This document shows, one piece after another, positions 44,501-52,362 of a stretch of DNA of 64,000 nt; within the stretch, counting starts at the first letter, position 1; each line of letters starts with the position of its first letter. Under the pieces are notes generated by a model that saw only the letters and a program-made list of their open reading frames with translations, did no database searches and was not told the origin of the DNA. Location: NCBI GenBank assembly GCA_965228265.1, contig OZ245804.1, positions 2,976,001 to 3,040,000 of the forward strand, read 5' to 3'. The position numbers and the translations under genes were made by a program. The DNA comes from GCA-2732755 sp965228265 (GTDB taxonomy: Bacteria; Planctomycetota; Phycisphaerae; Phycisphaerales; UBA1924).

Positions 44501-45602
44501 TGTCCTTCGCCTGACGGATGTCACCCTCAAGACCCTTGATCCGCTGAAGCGTCTCCTGGACCTTGTCCTCCTGCTCCTGCCAGGGCCTCTGCTTCTCCAG
44601 CAGCTCCGCCGCCAAACGGTCCGCCAGGTCATACCGCGGCTGGTTCTCGTGCGCCGCACCCGAGATAATCAGGGGCGTCCGCGCCTCATCGATCAGCACG
44701 CTGTCCACCTCGTCGACGATCGCAAAGTCCCGACGACGCTGCACCTGCTGATTCACGTTCCGCTTCATGTTGTCGCGGAGATAATCAAACCCGAACTCAC
44801 TCGTCGTGCCGTACACAACATCACACATGTACATCACGCGCTTCATCTGCTCGGGCTGCATGTGCTGCGGGTGGATCGCCCCGACCGTCATCCCCGCCCC
44901 GTAGAAGAACGGGAACGTCCAGTCGCGGTCACGCTGCACGAGGTAGTCGTTGACCGTCACCACGTGCACCTTCTCGCCCTTGACGCTCGCCCAGTACGCC
45001 GCCAAGGGCGCCACGATCGTCTTGCCCTCACCCGTCTTCATCTCAGCGATCTTGCCCTGGCTCAGCACCATCGAGCCGATCAGCTGCACATCGAAGGGCC
45101 TCGCGCGGAACGGCGGCCTCGACTCCGGATACAACTCACGAATCGCCGCGTAAAACGCCGCAGGCAACTCCACAAACCGCCACGCCGGCGTCGGCTCCGT
45201 GCAGCCCCGGAAGTCGCCCTCGGGAGCCGCCGGCTCCATCGAAGACATGTCCGCAACCGCCTTGTCGTACCAACCCCGCGCCTCGCCCGAAAGCAGCTCC
45301 GGATCAAACCCCGCCTCCGGGTTCAGCACGTTGCGGATACCCACGTTGCGGTCCATCACCTCACGCGCCACTGCGATCGCCTCGATCATCACCGCGTCCT
45401 CGCTCTCGCCCTTCTTCAGGCGATCGCTGAACTCGGCGTGCTTCGCACGAAGCTGCGCGTCCGTCAGAACCGTGATCTCCGACTCAATCGCGTTGATCCG
45501 CTCGACGCGGCTCGTGTACCTCTTGACAAAGCGCTCGTTCCGGGTACCGATGATCTTGTTCAGAATCGGCCCAACGACGGGGATGCCCTTCTCGGTCTGC
45601 AT
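41529..45602 (-). CDS. secA: Preprotein translocase ATPase SecA (enlarged)
   Basis: SecA drives Sec-dependent export. The 1357-residue protein is much longer than typical SecA (about 900). Walker A MKTGEGKT is at 188-195, about 85 residues later than in E. coli because of an insertion at about 90-168. [28 protein letters not shown] and [23 protein letters not shown] confirm both motor halves. A charged coiled insertion lies in the preprotein cross-linking region, and a further insertion follows GRGTDIKLG. Three SWAK-centred repeats start at Ser990, Ser1051 and Ser1122. The C-terminus is Gly/Pro-rich and lacks the usual zinc-binding Cys/His tail that contacts SecB. Confidence 0.96.
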   Translation of the reverse strand: [1357 protein letters not shown]

Positions 45603-45756
45603 GCTGGATTTCTCGTTTCGCCCGGCTCAACCCGGGCATTGGATCAATGATCTGGCTTCGGGCGCCACCGCTCATCAAATGAGTGGACGCCGCGCACGCT
45701 GAATCGAAAGTGGATCTCGCCACGAGCAAATCGCCCGTCGGCTCGATGTGACTGAT

Positions 45757-46092
45757 TCAGAGCGCCGCGGGCGGGGGCAGATCGATCAGCCCGAGCCGCG
45801 CCAACTGCTCGCCGTCACCGACCCGACGCGCCACCGCCCCTTCCGGCAACACCGCATCACGCCGCGAAGCCGCAAGGTCGGTCTCATCGCCATAGTCAGG
45901 CGAAGCATGCTGGTGACGAGCCACTCGCTCCGGCAGCACCGTCATCGCCAGGCTCACGCCCGCCGACCCGATCAGCCTCGCCGTGCTCACACCGCCGCTG
46001 GTCAGGACAATCAGCGTGACCGCAAGCATGAGCGAAGGCCCGAGCCCCATGGCCCGTCCCGTCTGCCGCATGCTGGTCGCGTTGGTCTTCAT
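45757..46092 (-). CDS. Small putative membrane protein of unknown function
   Basis: The 111-residue frame starts at ATG 46092 behind AGGGATCAGG. It has a hydrophobic N-terminal half (about residues 15-52, one or two membrane segments: LMLAVTLIVLTSG and LIGSAGVSLAMTVL) and a polar C-terminal half. No family is recognised. It sits upstream of secA on the same strand with a gap of about 150 bases. It could be a real gene or a chance frame in GC-rich DNA. Confidence 0.4.
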   Translation of the reverse strand: MKTNATSMRQTGRAMGLGPSLMLAVTLIVLTSGGVSTARLIGSAGVSLAMTVLPERVARHQHASPDYGDETDLAASRRDAVLPEGAVARRVGDGEQLARLGLIDLPPPAAL

Positions 46093-46262
46093 CCTGATCC
46101 CTGAATCATCGACACGCTCGCCCCCCCGAGCAAGCAATCCCGCCCGGACCGGCCCCGAATCGCCCACTTTCACGTTCGGAAACCCGCACTACCGATATCG
46201 CTCGCATCCCCAAACCGGGATTGCGCTGACCAGAATCAAAAGACCAAACGGAAGCCGATCAC

Positions 46263-46649
46263 ATGATAGCCACCCGCCAATCGCTCCCCGACACCCGCGA
46301 CTCGGTCACCCACAAGTTCAGCGTCGGGGGACACGAGGGCTATCTCACCATCGGCCTCTACGCCGACGGCTCGCCCGGCGAGATCTTCATCAAGATCTCC
46401 AAGGAAGGCTCCGCCCTCAGCGGCATGTGCCAGGCCTTCTGCAGAGCTTTCAGCCTCTCCATCCAGCTCGGCCTCTCCGTCAGCGAAGCCGTCACCCGAT
46501 TCAAAGGCATGCGCTTCGAACCCCACGGCATGACCAGCAACCCAGACATCCCCGCCGCCGACTCCATCGTCGACTACGTCGCCCGATACCTCGAAATTCA
46601 CTTCGCCAACAAACCCGCCCACTGCGACGACCCCCTCCGCCGCGCCTGA
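46263..46649 (+). CDS. Stand-alone TSCPD domain protein (NrdJ C-terminal-like)
   Basis: The 128-residue protein is made entirely of a TSCPD-type domain: GGHEGYLTIGLYADGSPGEI, then KEGSALSGM, RFEPHGMTSNPDIP, and SIVDYVARYL. This matches the C-terminal part of adenosylcobalamin-dependent ribonucleotide reductase (NrdJ), where it follows the catalytic barrel. Here no reductase gene adjoins it. It may associate in trans with a NrdJ encoded elsewhere, as in species with split NrdJa/NrdJb, or have become independent. The AHCDD near the C-terminus may bind metal. It is transcribed alone, with a good ATG at 46263. Confidence 0.75.
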   Translation: MIATRQSLPDTRDSVTHKFSVGGHEGYLTIGLYADGSPGEIFIKISKEGSALSGMCQAFCRAFSLSIQLGLSVSEAVTRFKGMRFEPHGMTSNPDIPAADSIVDYVARYLEIHFANKPAHCDDPLRRA

Positions 46650-46658
46650 TCGCCGCAC

Positions 46659-47630
46659 TCACACCACACGGTTCGGCGGCTCGCGACCCTCAAGAATCGC
46701 CTGCGCGTTCGCCTCGCACATCTGCGACATCGTCTCCCGCCAACGCCGCTCCGCGCTCCCGATGTGTGGCGTCATCACCACGTTGTCTAGCTTGGCAAGC
46801 TCCGGATGCACCACGGGCTCCTCCTCAAACACATCAAGACCCGCGCCCCAGATCCGCTTCTCACGCAACGCCTCCGCCAGTGCCGCCTCGTCGATCGTCG
46901 GCCCACGCGACGTGTTCACCACGATCGCCTCTCGCTTGAGCATCCCGATCCTTTCACGGTTCAAGAGATGCCGCGTCTCAGGCGTCAGCGGCGTGTGGAT
47001 GCTCACCACATCCGCCGCGCGTAGACCCTCCTCAAGCTCCACCCGCCTCGCGCACAACGGAGCGATCTCAAAGTCGATCTTCCGGCTCCGAGACGTGTAG
47101 ATCACATCCATCCCGAATGCCCGGGCCCGCAGCGCCATCGCGTACCCGATCCGTCCCGCGCCCACGATGTGAATCACCCGCCCGGTCAGTTCCAGACCCA
47201 GAAAGTCCATCATGCTCAACGGGCCGTGCTCCACCCACGCGCCCGTTCTGGCAAAGCGGTCCGCCTCGATCAGACGCCTCGCGGACGCCAGAAGCAGGAG
47301 AAACCCGATATTCGCCGTCCCCTCCGTCACCGCGTCGGGCGTGTTCGTCACGACGACCCCACGCTCCCGGCAAAGATCCAGATCGATGTTGTTGTGCCCG
47401 ACCGCGAAATTGCACACCCCCTTGAGCCCTGGCCCCGCCGCATCGAGCAGCTCCCGGTCCACCTTGTCCATAAACATCGAGACCACAACCGACGCGCCGC
47501 GGACCACCTCAAGCAGCTCGTCCCGCGTCGGCATCGTCTCGCCCCGCTGGCGCATCTGAGCGCCGGGAACCTGCAAATCACCGCCGGGCGTGGCCCGAGT
47601 CACCGCAACAACTGGGAGCGTGTTCGTCAT
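46659..47630 (-). CDS. D-isomer specific 2-hydroxyacid dehydrogenase (glyoxylate/hydroxypyruvate reductase type)
   Basis: The 323-residue NAD(P)-dependent enzyme has the cofactor loop VGAGRIGYAMALRARAFG (about residues 152-169) and the catalytic set Arg in NTSRGPTIDE, the following Glu, and His in TPHIGSA. It belongs to the GyaR/GhrB-like branch that reduces glyoxylate or hydroxypyruvate; the exact substrate is open. It is transcribed convergently with the TSCPD gene, with only 9 bases between their stops, and divergently from the HU gene. Confidence 0.9.
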   Translation of the reverse strand: MTNTLPVVAVTRATPGGDLQVPGAQMRQRGETMPTRDELLEVVRGASVVVSMFMDKVDRELLDAAGPGLKGVCNFAVGHNNIDLDLCRERGVVVTNTPDAVTEGTANIGFLLLLASARRLIEADRFARTGAWVEHGPLSMMDFLGLELTGRVIHIVGAGRIGYAMALRARAFGMDVIYTSRSRKIDFEIAPLCARRVELEEGLRAADVVSIHTPLTPETRHLLNRERIGMLKREAIVVNTSRGPTIDEAALAEALREKRIWGAGLDVFEEEPVVHPELAKLDNVVMTPHIGSAERRWRETMSQMCEANAQAILEGREPPNRVV

Positions 47631-47897
47631 GCCGCAAGAATACGCCCGACGCCCCCATCACGCCCGTTCGCAAAAACTAAGCGATTTTCCGTGCATTTTC
47701 GCGCATGTTGCGCTCATCCGACAGACCCCGAGCTCGAAACCAACCCATCACGCGACTCGCCCGAAGCGAGAAATACACTGTTTTTTTCGAGGAAAATCGC
47801 TCTCGCGGGCCGATGCCGACTTGCGAAACGATCGCACGCGGAGTACAACCACCGCAAGTTTCTCGGGCGAGGATTGCCCGTTACGGAGAATATGGAT

Positions 47898-48365
47898 ATG
47901 GCAAAGCGCACCGCAAAGAAGAAAACGACCCGCAAACCCGCCGCCCGCGGCAAGAAGGTCGCCAAGAAGACCACAACCCGCAAGACAACCGCACGCAAGA
48001 CCACAACCCGCAAGGCCACCGCCTCGGCTGCCAAGAAGCCCGCCAAGATCACCGGCGCCAAGGGCAAGGCACGCACCAAGAGCGACGTCCAGGCCACCAT
48101 CGCTGAGAACGTCGGCATCTCCAAGAAGGAAGTCGCCGCCGTCTTCGAGACCATGGGTCAGATGATCGCCGCCGACCTCAAGAAGGGCAACGCAGGCACC
48201 TTCAACGTCCCCGGCCTCATGAAGGTCACCGTCCAGCGCAAGCCCGCAACCAAGGCTCGCAAGGGCATCAACCCCTTCACCGGCGAGCCCACCGTCTTCA
48301 AGGCCAAGCCCGCCCGCAACGTCGTCAAGGTCCGCCCCCTCAAGGCGCTCAAGGACATGGTCTGA
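47898..48365 (+). CDS. HU-family DNA-binding protein with histone H1-like basic tail
   Basis: The 155-residue protein has two parts. Residues 1 to about 60 are a Lys/Arg/Thr/Ala tail with repeated TTRK units (KKTTTRKTTARKTTTRKATA), similar in composition to histone H1 and mycobacterial HupB tails. Residues about 62-155 form the HU/IHF core with KSDVQATIAENVGISKKEV and a DNA-binding arm around INPFTGEP. GGAG lies 9 bases before ATG 47898; ATG 47892 is too close to that site. It probably compacts the nucleoid. A strong terminator follows, and the gene is monocistronic. Confidence 0.93.
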   Translation: MAKRTAKKKTTRKPAARGKKVAKKTTTRKTTARKTTTRKATASAAKKPAKITGAKGKARTKSDVQATIAENVGISKKEVAAVFETMGQMIAADLKKGNAGTFNVPGLMKVTVQRKPATKARKGINPFTGEPTVFKAKPARNVVKVRPLKALKDMV

Positions 48366-48392
48366 TCGACCAACGACAACTCTGATCAACCT

Positions 48393-48424
48393 CAACGGGC
48401 CGACCTCCACAGGTCGGCCCGTTG
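48393..48424. terminator. Bidirectional terminator between HU and peptidase genes
   Basis: A perfect 14-base stem (CAACGGGCCGACCT and its complement) encloses a CCAC loop. It lies between two convergent genes and would serve both directions. The T-run is poor on both sides. Confidence 0.8.
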
Positions 48425-48431
48425 TCATTGC

Positions 48432-50465
48432 TCACTCGCCGCCCGACCCTCGGAGTCCTTCATAGATCCCTTCGATCGCCCCCGTCAGCCCACTCTCATC
48501 TGAAGACTCCAAAGCCGCCCGGACTTCCGGCAAGGGCCACGCCCCGTACCCGTTCGTCGGATCCGTCGCCACGAGCCGGTTCTTGAACCAGTCCCGACCC
48601 TCGATACCCGACGGAGCAAGCCAGCGCCGATCCGCACGTATCACATCAGCCGTTGTCAGAGTCGACGGGTCGTGCACCGGAATCTGGCCACGCAAAGCCT
48701 CGGCGAGCGCCCCAAGCACCTCCGCCTGCTCCTCGTAGGCTCCCGCAAGCGCTTTCAGTTCCCTCGCGACATCAAACCTCGCCCGCTCCACATCCATCGG
48801 CGGCACCGGCGCATTCGCCAGCCTGCTTGCCACCGCGTTCGTCATCCTCGCAATCATCAGCGCCGGCTCATAGTCCTCCCCCACCACCTGCCTGTACCAC
48901 GTCAGCGTGTCCCTTGCCGTGTGATACGCCGTCCCCGGGCTCCCGCCCCCGCTCAGCGCCGCCGACGCCACGCCCACGTGGCACACAAAACCGATGTGGT
49001 CGCTCCCGCCGCCGAGCCACCCGATCGCCGGCTCGCCCTCCACCTCTTTATCCGGCGACCGTGCGAACCACTCCTCATACACACTCTTCTCAGGCTCCCG
49101 CGCCTGGGGCACGGACCTTGCCGCCTCCACGATGAGCCTCTTCAAGCTCGGCGAAGCCCCCGCCCCGAACCTCGGCCCCATCGAAGCCATATCCAGATTG
49201 ATGTACGCCACCGCCGACTGCTCGAGCATCTCCCGGTTCGCCTCGACCCACTCGACCGAACCGATGATCCCCTGCTCCTCCGCGCCCCAGCCGCAGAACA
49301 CGATCGACCGCGCCGGCCGCTGCCCGGCCTCTGCCATCTCCGCAAAGCTGCGCGCACTCTCCAGAAGCGAGATCATCCCGCTCGTCGCATCACTCGCCCC
49401 GTAGCCCCATGCGTCATGATGACACCCCACAATCACCTTCTCATCAGGCCACACCTCGCCCTCGAGCGTCGCGATCACGTTCGCCGACCGCACAAGCCCC
49501 CGCTTCTGCTCGACCTTGAGGCGCACCGTGACACCCCCATCACTGGTGAGCCTGTACGCCAACGGCAAGCCGCCCTGCCAGCCGCCCGGCACGTACGCCC
49601 CCTCCATCTTCTCCATGATCGCCCGAGCCGCCGCCCAACCGATCGGCTGCACCGGAATCGCCGGCAAACCAGCCTCGCTCGGATCGACCCGCTCGGCGTC
49701 CTCCGTCGCCTCCACAAACGGCGTCAGCGGATCGCCAGGCCAGGGCGTTGTCTTGATCGACCCGCGCTGAATGCAGGTCTCCGTCTGCCACCCGCCCTCC
49801 GGGTACGAGATCCCCTTCATGTACCCCGAGTCCGCGGGGTCCGTGTAAATCAGCAGCCCCGCCGCGCCGGCTTCCTCCGCGTACTTCACCTTAAAGCCCC
49901 GGTAGTTCCCGCCGTACCGCGCGATCACCACCTTGCCCGTGCAATCGACGCCCAGCTCTCGCAGCTTCTCGAAGTCCGCCTTCGTGCCCCGGTTCGCGTA
50001 CACCACCTCAGCCGTGACATCCCCTGTTGCCGCGTACGCGTTGAACCCGAACTCCGGCACACCCTCAAGCACATACGGATCACCCGCAAGCGCCGCCTCC
50101 GAGATCGGCAGCGCCGCCTCCACCGGCTCGACGATCCAGAGCCCCGCGTCCACCGGCTTCGACAGATACGCCCAGAACTCGTGCCGCTCGACACTCAGCC
50201 CCATCTCCCGGAAAGCCTCCTCGAGCTGCTCGATCGTCTTCCAGTCGCCCTCCGTGCCCGCGATGTGCACGTGGCCCGCGGTCATGTCGTGCCACTGGCG
50301 CAGACGCTCGGCGCTCGGGATCTCCTGCAATCGGCGCTCATACTCGGCGTACGCCCCCCGCTCATCCTCGGGCCAAGCCCAGAGGTGCTCCGCCTCGATC
50401 ACAGGCTGCGACACCGTGACACCCGCGACACACAACCCCACGAACACACACAGCTTCTTCAACAT
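48432..50465 (-). CDS. Secreted M28-family metallopeptidase (PSMA/transferrin-receptor-like)
   Basis: The 677-residue enzyme starts at ATG 50465 with a signal peptide (MLKKLCVFVGLCVAGVTVSQ). It has a PA domain (about residues 120-260), then the dizinc peptidase domain (about 330-530). Visible ligands are in GCHHDAWGYGASD (His, Asp), GAEEQ (the Glu pair) and SDHIG. A C-terminal helical dimerisation domain follows (about 550-677). It resembles glutamate carboxypeptidase II, which trims acidic C-terminal residues from peptides. The upstream codon MKGEG at 50483 would overlap CstA and has no signal advantage. CstA lies directly upstream, so the two may scavenge and take up nutrients together. Confidence 0.88.
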   Translation of the reverse strand: MLKKLCVFVGLCVAGVTVSQPVIEAEHLWAWPEDERGAYAEYERRLQEIPSAERLRQWHDMTAGHVHIAGTEGDWKTIEQLEEAFREMGLSVERHEFWAYLSKPVDAGLWIVEPVEAALPISEAALAGDPYVLEGVPEFGFNAYAATGDVTAEVVYANRGTKADFEKLRELGVDCTGKVVIARYGGNYRGFKVKYAEEAGAAGLLIYTDPADSGYMKGISYPEGGWQTETCIQRGSIKTTPWPGDPLTPFVEATEDAERVDPSEAGLPAIPVQPIGWAAARAIMEKMEGAYVPGGWQGGLPLAYRLTSDGGVTVRLKVEQKRGLVRSANVIATLEGEVWPDEKVIVGCHHDAWGYGASDATSGMISLLESARSFAEMAEAGQRPARSIVFCGWGAEEQGIIGSVEWVEANREMLEQSAVAYINLDMASMGPRFGAGASPSLKRLIVEAARSVPQAREPEKSVYEEWFARSPDKEVEGEPAIGWLGGGSDHIGFVCHVGVASAALSGGGSPGTAYHTARDTLTWYRQVVGEDYEPALMIARMTNAVASRLANAPVPPMDVERARFDVARELKALAGAYEEQAEVLGALAEALRGQIPVHDPSTLTTADVIRADRRWLAPSGIEGRDWFKNRLVATDPTNGYGAWPLPEVRAALESSDESGLTGAIEGIYEGLRGSGGE

Positions 50466-50479
50466 CAGTCCCTCACCCT

Positions 50480-52309
50480 TCACACACCCGCCGGGAGCCC
50501 GCGTTCACTCCGCTGGCGCACGACCAGCGCAGCCGCCTCGATCACGATCCATACCTCAAACACAAACATCATCGCCATCACGCACGTCAAGAGCAGCTTC
50601 CCGTCCTGCTGCACAAACCCGCGCATCAGCTCCACACTCGCCCAGCCCGTCATGACGAGCATGAACACCATCGGCACCGCCGTCACCCAAGCGGACCGCT
50701 TCTGCCGAACCAGCCAGATCGTCACCACGAGCAACGCCAGCCCCGCCAGCAGCTGGTTCGTGGCCCCGAAGATCGGCCAGAGGATCAGCCCGCCCTTGCC
50801 AGCGCCGGCGAGCCCGACCACGGTCCCGTCGGCTTGCTTCGTCAGCGCATCGCCAAGCGCCAGCGCCAGAGCCGTCACCACCGCCACGCCCGAGCCAACG
50901 AACCTGTTGGTCAAGACCGGGATCCGCATCGCCTTGGCACCGGTTTCCTTCCCGCCGCCCGCAAGCTCGGCGATGATGTACCGCTGGAGCCTTGTCGAGC
51001 TGTCGAGCGTCGTCGCCGCGAACGAGGCAACAAACACCCCCATGATCGCGACCGCAAAGCCATGCGAGAGCCCGATGGACTCGATCATGTTCGCCGAGCC
51101 TTCGATGAACGGCGTCAGCTTCGCGCCAAGCCCCTTATCCCCGCCCCACGTCGCGTAGTACTGGTGCCACACCTCCACGCCGGTCGCCGGGTTCACACCC
51201 TTGCCCGCCGACATCCCGATCCCCGCCGCGCACGCCAGGATGACAAGCGTCGCAAGGAAACCCTCGGTCAGCATCGACCCGTACCCGATCGCCTGCGCAT
51301 CGCGCTCGCTCGAGAGCTGCCGACTCGAACACCCCGAGGCCACCAGGCAGTGAAACCCGCTGCACGCCCCGCACGCGATCGTCACAAACAGGAACGGCAG
51401 GAACCCGGGCACCACCGCCCCCTCCGCCGCCGGCGCGGGCGAGAAATTCACCGCGTCCGCCACGATCGCGGGCCGGCTCACGAGCAGCCCCACAAGCACC
51501 AGCGCCATCGCGATCAGAAGCTGCACCGCATTGATAAAGTCCCGCGGCTGAAGAAGCGTCTGCACGGGCAGCACACTCGCCACGAACACGTACGCCATCA
51601 GCAGCAGCGTCCAGAACGCCACGGGCGAGATCACGCTCGTCAGCCCAGCGGGCAACAGCGGCACGCCCTCGCCCCACACGTTCGCCCAGTCCACGCCCGA
51701 CGACCACGCGATCGTCGCGTACATCAGAACAGCGCTGACCGCCATCCCGATCATCACACTCCCGCCGCGACGCACCCACACCCCGAGCCCCACCGCGATC
51801 GGGATCTGAAGCCACACCGGCGCGATACTCGACGGGAACACCGCGAACACCACCGCGATCACCAGCCCGAAGATCGCCAGCACAATCCAAAGCGCCACGA
51901 GCACGATCAAGAGAAACAGCAGCCGCACCCGCGGGTTCACCACGTCCCCCGCAAGGTCCGCGATCGTGCGCCCGCGGTGCCGCATCGACACGATCAGCGA
52001 GCCGAAGTCGTGCACGGCTCCGATGAAGATCGAGCCGAACGTCACCCACAACAGCGCCGGGACCCAGCCCCACACCACCGCCACCGCGGGCCCCACGATC
52101 GGGCCCGTCCCCGCGATCGATGTGAAGTGGTGCCCGAAGACCAGACTTCTTTTGCTCGGGACGAAGTCGACGCCGTCCTCACGCTCCACCGAGGGCGGCA
52201 CACGATCCGGGTCCACCCGGAACACCCTCTGCCCCAGGTACCGCCCGTACGTGCGGTACGCCACCACGTACAGCACCATCGAACCCAGCGCGACCAGTAC
52301 CGTCTCCAT
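50480..52309 (-). CDS. cstA: Carbon starvation protein A family transporter
   Basis: The 609-residue polytopic protein shows the CstA signatures VFGHHFTSIAGTGPIVGPAVAVVWGW (written in parts: FGHHFTSIAGTGPIVGP near residues 59-75) and about 16 hydrophobic segments. Members import pyruvate or small peptides, often when carbon is scarce. The end of this frame lies 14 bases from the peptidase start at 50465, so they form one operon. Length is slightly under the E. coli protein (701). PsuG is encoded divergently, 53 bases away. Confidence 0.92.
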   Translation of the reverse strand: METVLVALGSMVLYVVAYRTYGRYLGQRVFRVDPDRVPPSVEREDGVDFVPSKRSLVFGHHFTSIAGTGPIVGPAVAVVWGWVPALLWVTFGSIFIGAVHDFGSLIVSMRHRGRTIADLAGDVVNPRVRLLFLLIVLVALWIVLAIFGLVIAVVFAVFPSSIAPVWLQIPIAVGLGVWVRRGGSVMIGMAVSAVLMYATIAWSSGVDWANVWGEGVPLLPAGLTSVISPVAFWTLLLMAYVFVASVLPVQTLLQPRDFINAVQLLIAMALVLVGLLVSRPAIVADAVNFSPAPAAEGAVVPGFLPFLFVTIACGACSGFHCLVASGCSSRQLSSERDAQAIGYGSMLTEGFLATLVILACAAGIGMSAGKGVNPATGVEVWHQYYATWGGDKGLGAKLTPFIEGSANMIESIGLSHGFAVAIMGVFVASFAATTLDSSTRLQRYIIAELAGGGKETGAKAMRIPVLTNRFVGSGVAVVTALALALGDALTKQADGTVVGLAGAGKGGLILWPIFGATNQLLAGLALLVVTIWLVRQKRSAWVTAVPMVFMLVMTGWASVELMRGFVQQDGKLLLTCVMAMMFVFEVWIVIEAAALVVRQRSERGLPAGV

Positions 52310-52362
52310 AGGATCCCCCGGGCTATCCCAAGGAAACGAGCCTACAGGAAGTGAGCCAATCC

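Noticed and set aside
41892..45650. 1252-codon open frame on the plus strand opposite secA
   Set aside because: It is an antisense frame of a well-supported gene. Its composition is almost only Arg, Leu, His, Asp and Val, as expected from GC-rich codon bias.
48672..51158. 828-codon open frame on the plus strand opposite the M28 peptidase and CstA genes
   Set aside because: Antisense to two recognisable proteins; Arg/His/Pro-rich low-complexity text with no fold.
50834..52354. 506-codon open frame opposite CstA
   Set aside because: Arg/His-rich shadow frame, with no plausible start signal.
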